DNA of 64,000 bases from Paenilisteria newyorkensis (GTDB taxonomy: Bacteria; Bacillota; Bacilli; Lactobacillales; Listeriaceae). The translations under genes and the position numbers were made by a program. Below the pieces are notes generated by a model. That model was not told the DNA's origin. It saw only the letters and a list, made by a program, of their open reading frames with translations, and ran no database searches. Shown here in pieces: positions 43,786 to 53,887 of the stretch. The stretch lies in the NCBI RefSeq assembly GCF_000766145.1, contig NZ_JNFB01000011.1, positions 1-64,000 on the forward strand, written 5' to 3'. Within the stretch, counting starts at the first letter, position 1; every line of letters begins with the position of its first letter.

Positions 43786-44781
43786 TCAAATTTCATTAAA
43801 AAAGTGCTGATATTGCTTCTTCGCCACCATTAAATCATCGGTTCCGTGCACCAAGACACGCCCATTTTGAAAAACCGTAAAATCATAATCCCGAAACGTA
43901 AAAGTCAGGACGAAACGATTGGCACTACAAGAAATATCCTGATTCCCAAGCACCGTCTTAAATGCGTTAAAATCAATCGCCGTCCCAATCTGAAACTGAA
44001 CCGTATCACGCCCACAAAGCAGCACAGGCTGTTTCGAAAAAGCCACCTCGCTCTTCTCTCTACGAACACAAACCGCACAATCCGGATTCCGCGAAACGCC
44101 AAATTTTTGAAACGTCATCTCCCAATTATCCAGCTGATAATAGTTCGCGCTTCGCTCCCCAAGCAACAGCTTCGTCAAAAGCGACACCTGAAGCCCCGCC
44201 AGCATCGGAATCAGCGCCCCGTGAACCCCGATAATATCACAACTCGTCTCATTAAAAAGCGGCATTTTCTCCATCAAGCAATGCAAACAAGCCGTCTCAC
44301 CAGGAATAATCGGCATCAGATTCGCAAAAGTCCCCGCGCACGACGCAAAAATCCAAGGCACCCGCTGCTCCAAACACCATTCATTCAAAAAACGCCGCGT
44401 CGCAAAATTATCCGTACAATCCAAAACCGCATCGATATCTCCCACAAAAGGCAACAACGATGAACCGTTCGCATCATCCACCAAAAAATCAATCATAATA
44501 TCCCGATTAATCGCGCGCAAAGCTTTCGCAGCGGCCCACGCCTTCGCCTCTTTTTGCGTCGCATCCTGCTCCGTAAACAACGTTTGCCGTTGCAAATTCG
44601 ATAACTCCACGAAATCACGATCCACCAAAATAAGCCGGCCAATTCCCATCCGAGCCGCAATCTCTGCTGCATATGTACCAATCGCGCCAACGCCGACGAT
44701 AAGCACCGTGCTCGCCTGCAACGACTCCTGCCCTGACCTTCCAATTTGAGCCACCCGCATTTGCCGATCATAACGCTCCAT
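43786..44781 (-). CDS. moeB: ThiF/MoeB family adenylyltransferase
   Basis: 331 residues from the ATG at 44781, which follows AGAAGG; a GTG three codons earlier is possible. ERYDRQMRVAQIG, VGVGAIGTYAAEIAARMGIG, DRDFVELSNLQRQ and DCTDNFATRRFLN are the E1-like ATP site. Zinc cysteines are CLHC and CAVC. A C-terminal domain of about 100 residues replaces the rhodanese domain found in some homologues. It activates the MoaD C-terminus. Runs into moaB. Confidence 0.9.
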   Translation of the reverse strand: MERYDRQMRVAQIGRSGQESLQASTVLIVGVGAIGTYAAEIAARMGIGRLILVDRDFVELSNLQRQTLFTEQDATQKEAKAWAAAKALRAINRDIMIDFLVDDANGSSLLPFVGDIDAVLDCTDNFATRRFLNEWCLEQRVPWIFASCAGTFANLMPIIPGETACLHCLMEKMPLFNETSCDIIGVHGALIPMLAGLQVSLLTKLLLGERSANYYQLDNWEMTFQKFGVSRNPDCAVCVRREKSEVAFSKQPVLLCGRDTVQFQIGTAIDFNAFKTVLGNQDISCSANRFVLTFTFRDYDFTVFQNGRVLVHGTDDLMVAKKQYQHFFNEI

Positions 44782-44903
44782 CCGAAACACCTTCTTCCTG
44801 CTCTTCTATTTTACCAGAAAAACGCGTAGGAAGCTTTAAAAAATCCCCAACGTCAAGATAACATTTTTCTATGTAGTCCAACCGTTAGGAATTGCGATAA
44901 CAA

Positions 44904-44940
44904 AAAAACAATCCGAGCAAATAAGAGCTCAGATTGTTTC
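44904..44940 (-). terminator. Terminator after def
   Basis: AAACAATC-GAGC pairs with GCTC-GATTGTTT. The T-run (plus-strand As 44902-44908) is on the minus-strand 3' side. Confidence 0.75.
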
Positions 44941-44946
44941 TACGTT

Positions 44947-45498
44947 CTATTCATAAACAGTCACATCAGGCGGTAAATAAGACGGATTCTCCTTATTGAT
45001 ATGATCATAAAACATAATCCCGTTCAAATGGTCAATCTCATGTTGCACGACAATCGCCGGGTATCCCTTCAAACGCAATTTCAGCGGCTTCCCGTTAATA
45101 TCAAAAGCTTCCACCGTCACACGCGCATGACGCACAACGAAACCAGGAACCTCACGATCAACCGAAAGACAACCTTCCCCGCCACCAAGGCACGCATTTT
45201 CGACAGAATGACTACGAATTTTCGGGTTGTACAAAATATAACTGTATAAACGATCATTATCATCATGCACATGAATCGCAATCAAACGCTTGGAAACAGC
45301 AATTTGGGGCGCAGCGATACCGACACCACCACGCAACTCATGTTCCTCAGCGATTTCAGGATCTTGACTATTAATGAGGAACTCTAACATCTTTTGACCA
45401 GTTTTCTTATCTTCATCCGATAGTGGGAAAGTGACCGGCTCTGCGACAGCGCGCAAAACAGGATCTCCTTCACGGACAATATCATCCATTGTAAGCAT
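44947..45498 (-). CDS. def: Peptide deformylase
   Basis: 183 residues, a type II (Gram-positive) deformylase. Motif 1 [12 protein letters not shown], motif 2 [14 protein letters not shown] with the metal Cys, motif 3 QHEIDHLNG with two metal histidines and the catalytic Glu. It removes N-formyl from new proteins. GGGGAG precedes the ATG. It is divergent from pdhA. Confidence 0.96.
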   Translation of the reverse strand: MLTMDDIVREGDPVLRAVAEPVTFPLSDEDKKTGQKMLEFLINSQDPEIAEEHELRGGVGIAAPQIAVSKRLIAIHVHDDNDRLYSYILYNPKIRSHSVENACLGGGEGCLSVDREVPGFVVRHARVTVEAFDINGKPLKLRLKGYPAIVVQHEIDHLNGIMFYDHINKENPSYLPPDVTVYE

Positions 45499-45599
45499 TA
45501 TTTTCTCCCCTGTTCTAATAAACTTATCTCCATTTTACCAAAAAAAGCACGTGTTGGAAATGAATTTTACTTCCAGCTCCTATCCAAAAGGGTAAATGC

Positions 45600-45628
45600 T
45601 TGGGATGAAATAACTTTTATGTTAAAAT
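45600..45628 (+). promoter_or_regulatory. Putative promoter in the def-pdhA gap (P1)
   Basis: TTGGGA, 17-base spacer, TAAAAT. It would drive a rightward transcript from about 45636 into the inverted-repeat region at 45689-45794, with no clear ORF in between. Confidence 0.4.
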
Positions 45629-45688
45629 ATAGACACTAAAAAGACGAACGTTAAAAAGTCAAGTCAACCAATTGTTCGCTATGCCGAG

Positions 45689-45794
45689 CTGTTATACAAA
45701 TATAATTGTTTGTGAATTCACAAACAAAAGAAAGCCGTTTCAAATAAAATTCGAAAGATGACGCCTAAGCCATCTTTGCTTTATTATATAACAG
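45689..45794. repeat. Structured element with nested inverted repeats
   Basis: Outer arms CTGTTATA (45689-45696) and TATAACAG (45787-45794); inside, a 22-base perfect palindrome at 45706-45727 centred on GTGAATTCAC, and a hairpin AAAGATG/CATCTTT at 45754-45777. It may be a small structured RNA, an operator or a miniature element; I cannot choose. The rest of 45499-46306 contains the two promoters listed and an ORF-like stretch. Confidence 0.5.
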
Positions 45795-45892
45795 TTTCGT
45801 TTGAGAAACACAATTCCTAATACAGTTTTTGAAAGCGAATGATGGGACGTAAAACCTTGGTAACACAATAAAAACAAAGTGAGCTTAAGTTA

Positions 45893-45921
45893 TTGACGAA
45901 TGCAGATGGATGGTGTAAATT
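45893..45921 (+). promoter_or_regulatory. Putative promoter in the def-pdhA gap (P2)
   Basis: TTGACG, 17-base spacer, TAAATT. The start point would be near 45928. It could be a distal pdhA promoter. Confidence 0.4.
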
Positions 45922-46146
45922 AAAGAGGAAGATTGGTGTATTAATATTAAGGCGTTTAAAAAATATAACAGCAAAGACGAAATCCAAACGATTGCCGCGA
46001 AGCAAGGTGAATTTGTGAATGTGAAGGTATTTCGTATCTTTTTTCACAAACTCATCCCAAAACCATGTTTTCAGTCCTACCAGATTGGGAATAGGCAGAA
46101 GGTGGACAGGCGTCACTGCGAACTATTTTTGAAACTAGCCGACTAA
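45919..46146 (+). other. Open frame without a normal start codon (possible relic or odd small gene)
   Basis: In this frame the sequence is open for about 75 codons and reads like protein (INIKAFKKYNSKDEIQTI, then AAKQGEFVNVKVFRIFF), ending at TAA 46144. AGAGGAAG lies before it, but no ATG, GTG or TTG occurs until GTG at about codon 32; an ATT at 45940 has SD spacing. It may be a decayed gene. I do not recognise it. Confidence 0.25.
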
Positions 46147-46200
46147 TACACGAATCCAGTTAGGAAAATTGAGAAGCGAACCATGCATTGTATTGCTTGC

Positions 46201-46230
46201 CTGACAAGCGGAACTTTTGCTACATTATAC
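46201..46230 (+). promoter_or_regulatory. Putative pdhA promoter
   Basis: CTGACA (46201-46206) followed by CATTAT (16-base spacer) or TTATAC (18-base spacer), about 80 bases before pdhA. Confidence 0.45.
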
Positions 46231-46246
46231 GTAGTGGAAAGAATAA

Positions 46247-47422
<1,176 letters not shown>

Positions 47423-47424
47423 TC

Positions 47425-48402
47425 ATGGCGCAAAAAACAATGATTCAAGCGATTACAGATGCGCTTGCAGTAGAACTAAGAAATGACGAGAACGTCCTCG
47501 TTTTTGGTGAAGATGTAGGTAATAACGGCGGGGTTTTCCGTGCTACAGAAGGTCTTCAAGAAGAGTTTGGCGAAGATCGTGTATTCGATACGCCACTTGC
47601 AGAATCAGGTATCGGTGGTCTTGCTATCGGTCTTGCACTAGAAGGCTTCCGTCCAGTTCCTGAAATTCAATTCTTCGGTTTCGTTTTTGAAGTAATGGAT
47701 TCTGTTGCTGGTCAAATGGCACGTATGCGTTACCGTACTGGTGGCACACGTACTGCTCCAATCACGATTCGCGCGCCATTCGGTGGTGGGGTTCATACGC
47801 CTGAACTTCACGCAGATAACTTGGAAGGCCTAATGGCACAATCACCAGGTCTAAAAGTGGTTATCCCGTCAACACCATACGATGCAAAAGGTCTTTTGAT
47901 CTCGGCAATCCGCGATAATGATCCAGTTATTTTCTTAGAGCACATGAAATTATACCGCTCATTCCGTCAAGAAGTACCAGAAGGCGAGTACACAATTGAA
48001 ATCGGTAAAGCTGCCGTTCGTCGTGAAGGTACAGACGTTTCTGTTATCACATACGGTGCAATGGTTCAAGAATCTGTGAAAGCAGCAGAAGAACTAGAAA
48101 AAGAAGGCGTATCTGTTGAAGTTATCGACCTTCGTACAATCAGCCCGTTGGATGTAGACACAATCATCGCTTCCGTTAAGAAAACAAACCGCGTAGTAGT
48201 CGTTCAAGAAGCGCAAAAACAAGCAGGAATCGCTGCTAACGTTATCGCTGAAATCAACGACCGCGCTATCCTTTCGTTAGAAGCACCAGTGATGCGTGTT
48301 ACAGCGCCAGACAGCGTATTCCCGTTCGCACAAGCAGAAACAGTTTGGTTACCAAACCATAACGATATTGTTGAGCGTGTGAAGGAAGTACTTGCTTTCT
48401 AA
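47425..48402 (+). CDS. pdhB: Pyruvate dehydrogenase E1 component, beta subunit
   Basis: 325 residues, two bases after pdhA. Marks: [39 protein letters not shown], the PIxIRxPFGGG stretch and [20 protein letters not shown] in the transketolase C-terminal domain. Forms the alpha2beta2 E1 enzyme. Confidence 0.97.
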   Translation: MAQKTMIQAITDALAVELRNDENVLVFGEDVGNNGGVFRATEGLQEEFGEDRVFDTPLAESGIGGLAIGLALEGFRPVPEIQFFGFVFEVMDSVAGQMARMRYRTGGTRTAPITIRAPFGGGVHTPELHADNLEGLMAQSPGLKVVIPSTPYDAKGLLISAIRDNDPVIFLEHMKLYRSFRQEVPEGEYTIEIGKAAVRREGTDVSVITYGAMVQESVKAAEELEKEGVSVEVIDLRTISPLDVDTIIASVKKTNRVVVVQEAQKQAGIAANVIAEINDRAILSLEAPVMRVTAPDSVFPFAQAETVWLPNHNDIVERVKEVLAF

Positions 48403-48420
48403 GAAACGAAGAAAATCAGC

Positions 48421-48472
48421 GTGTTTTCGAGTTTATCATGAAATTTGGATAAACTCGGAAAACGTCTTTTTA
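48421..48472 (+). terminator. Intra-operon hairpin with T-run between pdhB and pdhC
   Basis: GTTTTCGAGTTTATC pairs with GATAAACTCGGAAAAC (one bulge) around an 8-10-nt loop, followed by GTCTTTTTATA. It looks like a partial terminator that would lower pdhCD relative to pdhAB, or an RNA-stabilising stem. Confidence 0.65.
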
Positions 48473-48499
48473 TAAACTAATTCAGGAGGCTTTTAAAAA

Positions 48500-50134
48500 A
48501 TGGCATATTCATTTAAATTACCGGACATTGGTGAAGGTATACATGAAGGAGAAATCGTCAAATGGTTCGTGAAACCAGGCGACAAGATCGAAGAAGACGC
48601 GTCCCTTTTTGAAGTACAAAATGACAAATCCGTTGAAGAAATTACATCTCCTGTAACAGGAACTGTAAAAGAAATTCTTGTCGGTGAAGGCGTAGTAGCA
48701 ACAGTTGGTCAAGTTCTTATCACGTTTGACGGCGTAGAAGGTCACGAAAATGACGCAGAAGAAGCGCCAGCAGCACCTGCATCTACACCCGCAGCAACTC
48801 CAGCTCCAGCAGGCGGAAAAGGCATTTACGAATTCAAATTACCAGACATTGGTGAAGGAATTCATGAAGGCGAAATCGTGAAATGGTTCGTTAAACCAGG
48901 CGATCAAATCGAGGAAGACGCGACTATTTTTGAAGTACAAAATGACAAATCTGTCGAAGAAATTACATCTCCTGTCGCAGGCACTGTAAAAGACATTTTA
49001 GTTGGTGAAGGCGTAGTAGCAACAGTTGGTCAAGTGTTAATCACATTCGAAGGCGACTTTGAAGGCGAAACAACAGCAGATCACTCTTCTACTCCAGAAT
49101 CTCCAGCCGACACTGCGAAACTTGCAAACAATAACGCAGCACAAGCTCCAGTATCAGGTGGAAACGGTACACCATCATCGCAAAAAGATCCAAACGGTCT
49201 AGTTATCGCGATGCCATCTGTACGTAAATATGCACGTGAAAAAGGCGTAGACATCCGTCAAGTTGCAGGATCAGGCAAAAACAACCGCGTTCTTAGCGTA
49301 GACGTTGACGCATTCCTAAATGGCGACACGGCAGCAGTAGCAACAAGTGAAGCAGCACCAGCAGCGGCATCACAAGAAACTACAGCGGCGAAACCAGCAG
49401 CAAAAGCAGCACCAGTTGTTAGCGGTGGAACATACCCAGAATCACGCGAGAAATTAACGCCAACACGTAAAGCTATCGCGAAAGCAATGGTTAACTCGAA
49501 ACACACTGCGCCACACGTAACGTTGATGGACGAAATCGAAGTTTCTGCTTTGATGGTTCACCGTAAACGTTTCAAAGACGTAGCAGCTGAAAAAGGAATC
49601 AAGCTTACTTTCCTACCATACATGGTAAAAGCACTAGTAAACACATTGCGTGAGTTCCCAGTGCTCAACACGACGCTTGACGACGCAACAGATGAACTAG
49701 TTTACAAACATTATTTCAATATCGGTATTGCAGCAGATACAGATCACGGTCTTTACGTACCAGTTATCAAAGACGCTGACAAAAAATCGATTTTTGCAAT
49801 CTCAAACGAAATTAACGAATTAGCTACAAAAGCACGCGACGGTAAATTGACTGGCGAAGAAATGCGTCACGGTTCTTCTACTATCTCTAATATCGGATCA
49901 GCTGGTGGACAATGGTTCACACCAGTTATCAACTACCCTGAGGTTGCCATTTTAGGCGTAGGTCGTATCGCAGAAAAAGCAATCGTTAAAGATGGTGAAA
50001 TCGTAGCAGCACCAGTACTTGCTCTATCGCTAAGCTTCGACCACCGCGTAATCGACGGCGCAACAGCTCAAAAAGCTATGAACAATATCAAGCGGTTATT
50101 AAATGACCCAGAACTTTTACTAATGGAGGCGTAA
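48500..50134 (+). CDS. pdhC: Dihydrolipoamide acetyltransferase (E2) of pyruvate dehydrogenase
   Basis: 544 residues. Two lipoyl domains (about 1-80 and 110-185), nearly identical, with lipoyl lysines Lys43 and Lys150 in NDKSVEEI; Ala/Pro-rich linkers; an E3-binding domain at about 232-268 ([20 protein letters not shown]); and the catalytic domain from about 310 with His515 in DHRVIDGA. It is the scaffold of the complex and transfers acetyl to CoA. GGAGG precedes the ATG. Confidence 0.97.
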   Translation: MAYSFKLPDIGEGIHEGEIVKWFVKPGDKIEEDASLFEVQNDKSVEEITSPVTGTVKEILVGEGVVATVGQVLITFDGVEGHENDAEEAPAAPASTPAATPAPAGGKGIYEFKLPDIGEGIHEGEIVKWFVKPGDQIEEDATIFEVQNDKSVEEITSPVAGTVKDILVGEGVVATVGQVLITFEGDFEGETTADHSSTPESPADTAKLANNNAAQAPVSGGNGTPSSQKDPNGLVIAMPSVRKYAREKGVDIRQVAGSGKNNRVLSVDVDAFLNGDTAAVATSEAAPAAASQETTAAKPAAKAAPVVSGGTYPESREKLTPTRKAIAKAMVNSKHTAPHVTLMDEIEVSALMVHRKRFKDVAAEKGIKLTFLPYMVKALVNTLREFPVLNTTLDDATDELVYKHYFNIGIAADTDHGLYVPVIKDADKKSIFAISNEINELATKARDGKLTGEEMRHGSSTISNIGSAGGQWFTPVINYPEVAILGVGRIAEKAIVKDGEIVAAPVLALSLSFDHRVIDGATAQKAMNNIKRLLNDPELLLMEA

Positions 50135-50138
50135 AAAA

Positions 50139-51542
50139 ATGGTAGTAGGCGATTTTCCAGAAGAAAGAGACACCATCGTCATTGGTGCAGGACCCGGCGG
50201 ATACGTTGCGGCAATTCGCGCAGCACAATTAGGACAAAAAGTAACAATTATCGAGAAAGAACATTACGGCGGCGTTTGCTTAAATGTTGGTTGTATCCCT
50301 TCCAAAGCCTTGATCACAGTTGGTCACCGATTTGCTGAAGCGAAACATTCCGATAACATGGGTATCACAACGGATGGTGTGAACCTAGACTTTACAAAAG
50401 CGCAAGAATGGAAAGGTTCTGTCGTTAGCAAATTAACAACAGGCGTAAAAGGCTTGCTTAAAAAGAATAAAGTGGAAATGCTAGAAGGAGAAGCTTTCTT
50501 CGTTGATGAGCACTCCCTACGTGTTATCCACCCTGAATCAGCGCAGACTTACACATTCAACAACGTGATTATCGCGACTGGATCTCGTCCAATCGAGATT
50601 CCAGGATTCAAATTCGGCAAACGTGTCCTTAGCTCAACAGGCGCGCTAGCTCTTACAGAAGTACCGAAAAAACTTGTCGTAATCGGCGGTGGTTACATCG
50701 GTACGGAACTTGGTGGCGCATTCGCTAACCTTGGAACAGAGCTAACAATCCTAGAAGGCGGACCAGAAATTTTGCCAACGTACGAAAAAGATATGATTTC
50801 CCTTGTCAAACGCAACCTTAAAGGTAAAGGCGTGGAAATCGTAACAAAAGCTTTGGCGAAATCTGCCGAAGAAACAGAAAACGGCGTAAAAGTAACATAC
50901 GAAGCTGACGGCGAAACAAAAACCGTGGAAGCAGATTATGTATTAGTAACAGTAGGTCGTCGTCCAAATACAGACGATATCGGCTTAGAACAACTAGGCG
51001 TTAAACTAAGCGAACGCGGTTTGATCGAAGTAGACAAACAAGGTCGCACAAATATTTCTAACGTCTATGCTATCGGCGACATCGTTCCAGGTGTTCCACT
51101 TGCCCACAAAGCAAGCTACGAAGCAAAAGTTGCCGCTGAAGCAATCGCTGGCGAAGCATCTGAAAATGACTACACAGCCTTACCAGCAGTTGTTTTCAGT
51201 GATCCAGAACTAGCGACAGTTGGTTTGACAGAAAAAGAAGCAAAAGAAAAAGGCTTCGACGTAAAAGCTGCTAAATTCCCATTCGGCGGTAACGGTCGTG
51301 CCCTATCTCTTGACGCTCCAGAAGGTTTTGTACGTCTCGTAACACGCAAAGAAGACGGACTTATCCTTGGCGCTCAAGTTGCTGGAATGAACGCATCCGA
51401 TATCATTTCTGAAATCGGACTTGCAATCGAAACAGGCGTAACAGCAGAAGACATCGCGCTTACTATTCACGCTCACCCATCATTAGGCGAGTTGACAATG
51501 GAAGCAGCAGAGTTGGCGTTAGGCCGCCCAATACACATGTAA
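50139..51542 (+). CDS. pdhD: Dihydrolipoamide dehydrogenase (E3)
   Basis: 467 residues. FAD site [17 protein letters not shown], redox disulfide [16 protein letters not shown] site [15 protein letters not shown], second FAD motif AIGDIVPG, and the C-terminal dimer motif [14 protein letters not shown] with the catalytic His-Glu pair. It reoxidises lipoamide and makes NADH. Four bases after pdhC. Confidence 0.97.
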   Translation: MVVGDFPEERDTIVIGAGPGGYVAAIRAAQLGQKVTIIEKEHYGGVCLNVGCIPSKALITVGHRFAEAKHSDNMGITTDGVNLDFTKAQEWKGSVVSKLTTGVKGLLKKNKVEMLEGEAFFVDEHSLRVIHPESAQTYTFNNVIIATGSRPIEIPGFKFGKRVLSSTGALALTEVPKKLVVIGGGYIGTELGGAFANLGTELTILEGGPEILPTYEKDMISLVKRNLKGKGVEIVTKALAKSAEETENGVKVTYEADGETKTVEADYVLVTVGRRPNTDDIGLEQLGVKLSERGLIEVDKQGRTNISNVYAIGDIVPGVPLAHKASYEAKVAAEAIAGEASENDYTALPAVVFSDPELATVGLTEKEAKEKGFDVKAAKFPFGGNGRALSLDAPEGFVRLVTRKEDGLILGAQVAGMNASDIISEIGLAIETGVTAEDIALTIHAHPSLGELTMEAAELALGRPIHM

Positions 51543-51562
51543 AATAGTTATATATTCCTGAT

Positions 51563-51683
51563 AAATCGGCGACAAGCGTTCGCACTCAGGAGATTCAGCG
51601 GACTTCCGGTTCTCACGTACAGTCGTACGCTCCGCTTCCGGCTTCCACTGAATCTCCTGACTACAAACGCTTTCGCTCGATTT
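51563..51683. repeat. Intergenic inverted-repeat element (family A, copy 4)
   Basis: Ends AAATCGGCGACAAGCGTTCG and AAACGCTTTCGCTCGATTT; inside, perfect arms TCAGGAGATTCAG and CTGAATCTCCTGA, so the whole 121 bases can fold as one long hairpin. It is followed by ACGTCTTACCCA. It sits directly after pdhD and may serve as its transcript end. Confidence 0.75.
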
Positions 51684-51813
51684 GTTGTAAGCTGAATGTA
51701 CGTCTTACCCAATGGAAGGGTTTGGCGTTCTTTTGCTTAATAGGTTATTTATTGTGAATTTGGTATCAAAGTAGTATGATAAAGATATAAAATTAAAGAA
51801 TCCAGGTGTAAAA

Positions 51814-52134
51814 ATGAAAAAGCAGGTTGAAAAAATTATTTTCGGTATTGTTTATGGTTTCTCAGCGATTTTCTTTCTCGGTTTTGTGGTTAATATTGTG
51901 CACGGCTTTATTCTTCACATGCATGAAACTGATAGCTGGCGAGCGGTTCTGCGGATTTTAGCAAGTCCAGTCACCGATCCTGCCATCTTTGCCATTCACT
52001 TAACAAACCCAATCTGGTCGACGTTTCTAGCGATTATCATTAGCTATTTGATGCCAGCCTTTTTCTGTGTTGCGACGCATTTCCTGAAAAAAGATTATCT
52101 CGAAACGCACGAAAACAGCCGCTTTCTTCACTAA
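51814..52134 (+). CDS. Small membrane protein, first of two paralogues
   Basis: 106 residues, two to three membrane helices (IFGIVYGFSAIFFLGFVVNI and FLAIIISYLMPAFFCVATHF). It shares the framework GFxxHMHxT, ILxxPxT, SYxxPxFFCxATH with the next gene, so the two arose by duplication. Function unknown. Confidence 0.7.
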   Translation: MKKQVEKIIFGIVYGFSAIFFLGFVVNIVHGFILHMHETDSWRAVLRILASPVTDPAIFAIHLTNPIWSTFLAIIISYLMPAFFCVATHFLKKDYLETHENSRFLH

Positions 52135-52222
52135 AAGTTGTTTTTGTGTGATTTTACATAGCAAAAGGAGTAGAATAGGACAAGAATAGACACACAAAAT
52201 ACGAGAAGAATTAGGTGAAAAA

Positions 52223-52537
52223 ATGGGGACATGGAAACGCGCGTTGTTTTGGTTAGCGTATGTGATATCAGGGATTTGTTTTGTACTGACGATTATTGCT
52301 TTTGGAATCGGATTTTTCCATCATATGCACGATACAGGTGGCATGAAATCCGTGATACAAATCTTAGAAACACCGATTACCGGTTTTATCAAACTGACGA
52401 GCGGAACAATCCAGAAATCAGTGCTGGAAGTCATCTTGTTATGCATTGTGAGCTATGTGTTACCAACGTTTTTCTGTATCGCCACACACTATATACGGAA
52501 AAATCGGCGCATCGCTTTAGAAAACGAAGAGGAATAG
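52223..52537 (+). CDS. Small membrane protein, second of two paralogues
   Basis: 104 residues. Helices ALFWLAYVISGICFVLTIIA and VILLCIVSYVLPTFFCIATH; the shared HHMHDTGG and ILETPIT segments show kinship with the gene at 51814. It has its own ribosome site and is followed by a terminator. Function unknown. Confidence 0.7.
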   Translation: MGTWKRALFWLAYVISGICFVLTIIAFGIGFFHHMHDTGGMKSVIQILETPITGFIKLTSGTIQKSVLEVILLCIVSYVLPTFFCIATHYIRKNRRIALENEEE

Positions 52538-52541
52538 TTAG

Positions 52542-52581
52542 GAGCATTGATTCTGCGCGTGATAGAATCGATGCTTTTTTT
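52542..52581 (+). terminator. Terminator after the membrane paralogue pair
   Basis: AGCATTGATTCT pairs with AGAATCGATGCT (one mismatch) around a 9-nt loop, followed by TTTTTTT. Confidence 0.85.
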
Positions 52582-52659
52582 AAATCACAATATTTTAATC
52601 GCTACGGCTTTCATGATAAAATGAGGAGGATACATGGAAAGAGGGAGTGTGATGCGGGT

Positions 52660-53610
52660 TTGGCGATAGATCAGAAAAAAATTGCGATTATCGGGAACAA
52701 TAAGATAAGCACCAGCTATGCTTTTGCATTGATGAACCAGCAACTAAATGTGGAGGTTTGTCTGATTGGGGATAAGAAGGCGCAGGTCTTGAAAGATATT
52801 GGATACAGCGCTTATTTCAGACCTAAAACGGCGCTCGCTTCGGGTGGTATGGCGGAATGCCGGAACGTGGCGGTGATTGTTTTTACGCAGGACCCATTTG
52901 TGGATACAGAGAATATGCAACAAGCTTCGGCGGTCGTTCGCCGATTTGTGAATCAGTGGATGGAGACGGGATTTCATGGGATTTGTGTGATCGCGACGCC
53001 GCAGAGTGAAGTGGTCGCGCTTTGGATTATGAAGTTCTCAGGCCTTGCCGCTGAAAAAATTATTGCGCTTGGAACGATGCTCGATACGGCTTTTCTGCAA
53101 TGGGAATTGGGACGCCATTTTCAGGTCAACGCGAAAAATGTCCATGCGTATATGATTGGAAGCACCCTCGCAAACGGTGTCCCGGCCTGGAGTCGCGCCT
53201 ACATTGGTGGCCGTCCGATTTTGAGTTATATGATGGACGATCCAGAACGCTATTCGTTCGAGAAGTTGCAGCCCATCGTGACGCAGATGCAGGAACTGCC
53301 TAGCGAGCCATTAGCAGAGAATCGGTTATTTGACTACAGCATCGCGCTCGCATTGGTAGAGCTGACGCGCATTATTCTGGAAGATGAACGAATGATTTTG
53401 ACTGTGGGAGTCTATGTGCAAGATAAATTCGGGATGGCATCTGGTTTTATCAGTATCCCAGCAGTCATCGGAGCCTCCGGTGTGAAAACGACCGTTCCAT
53501 TAACACTTTCGGATTCCGAGCAAAAACAGCTGGCAACCGTTGTCAAAGCACTAGAAGAAGCTGTACAAGCAGGGTTGCCAAATGAAGGAGGGACGAAACG
53601 TGGAGTATAG
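52660..53610 (+). CDS. Lactate/malate-dehydrogenase-like protein lacking catalytic residues
   Basis: 316 residues from a TTG at 52660 (GAGGGAG 12 bases upstream; an ATG at 52621 has no ribosome site). It follows the LDH fold end to end, for example KFSGLAAEKIIALGTMLDTA and VNAKNVHAYMIG, then VPAWSRAYIGGRPI. The catalytic EHGD is replaced by STLA, so the proton-relay His is gone; LDTARFR is LDTAFLQ, removing the substrate Arg; the loop Arg is missing; and the NAD loop is GNNKIS. It is probably not a lactate dehydrogenase and may bind or sense. It overlaps the next gene. Confidence 0.8.
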   Translation: MAIDQKKIAIIGNNKISTSYAFALMNQQLNVEVCLIGDKKAQVLKDIGYSAYFRPKTALASGGMAECRNVAVIVFTQDPFVDTENMQQASAVVRRFVNQWMETGFHGICVIATPQSEVVALWIMKFSGLAAEKIIALGTMLDTAFLQWELGRHFQVNAKNVHAYMIGSTLANGVPAWSRAYIGGRPILSYMMDDPERYSFEKLQPIVTQMQELPSEPLAENRLFDYSIALALVELTRIILEDERMILTVGVYVQDKFGMASGFISIPAVIGASGVKTTVPLTLSDSEQKQLATVVKALEEAVQAGLPNEGGTKRGV

Positions 53611-53872
53611 TTACCCGCTAAATTTAGATTGGTCCAAAGAAGAAATGGCCACCGTTATTAACTTTTATCAAGCCGTTGAGAAAGCCTATGAAGTTGGCAT
53701 CGACGCGTCGGAAATAAAAGCAAAATATAGTGATTTTAAGCAAGTCGTACGCTCAATTGGCGAAGAAAAAAGCCTAGGCAAAGAGTTCGAAAAGGCGAGC
53801 GGATATTCCGCCTATCGCGTCATGCAACTTGTAAAAAATGCGACGACAAGCAAAATCAAAATGCAACCATAA
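53600..53872 (+). CDS. UPF0223 family protein (YktA-like)
   Basis: 90 residues from the GTG at 53600, preceded by GGAGGG and overlapping the LDH-like gene by 11 bases. Helical UPF0223 signature: YPLNLDWSKEEMATVINFYQ, then YEVGIDASEIKAKYSDFK and KEFEKASGYSAYRVMQL. Function unknown. Confidence 0.9.
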   Translation: MEYSYPLNLDWSKEEMATVINFYQAVEKAYEVGIDASEIKAKYSDFKQVVRSIGEEKSLGKEFEKASGYSAYRVMQLVKNATTSKIKMQP

Positions 53873-53887
53873 GGAGGAATTATTAAG

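Noticed and set aside
45706..45727. Standard Rex box in the def-pdhA gap
   Set aside because: The half sites abut with no four-base spacer, so I list it only as a palindrome.
45817..46116. 99-codon minus-strand frame in the def-pdhA gap
   Set aside because: No ribosome site and no recognisable pattern; it is opposite the slightly more protein-like plus-strand frame.
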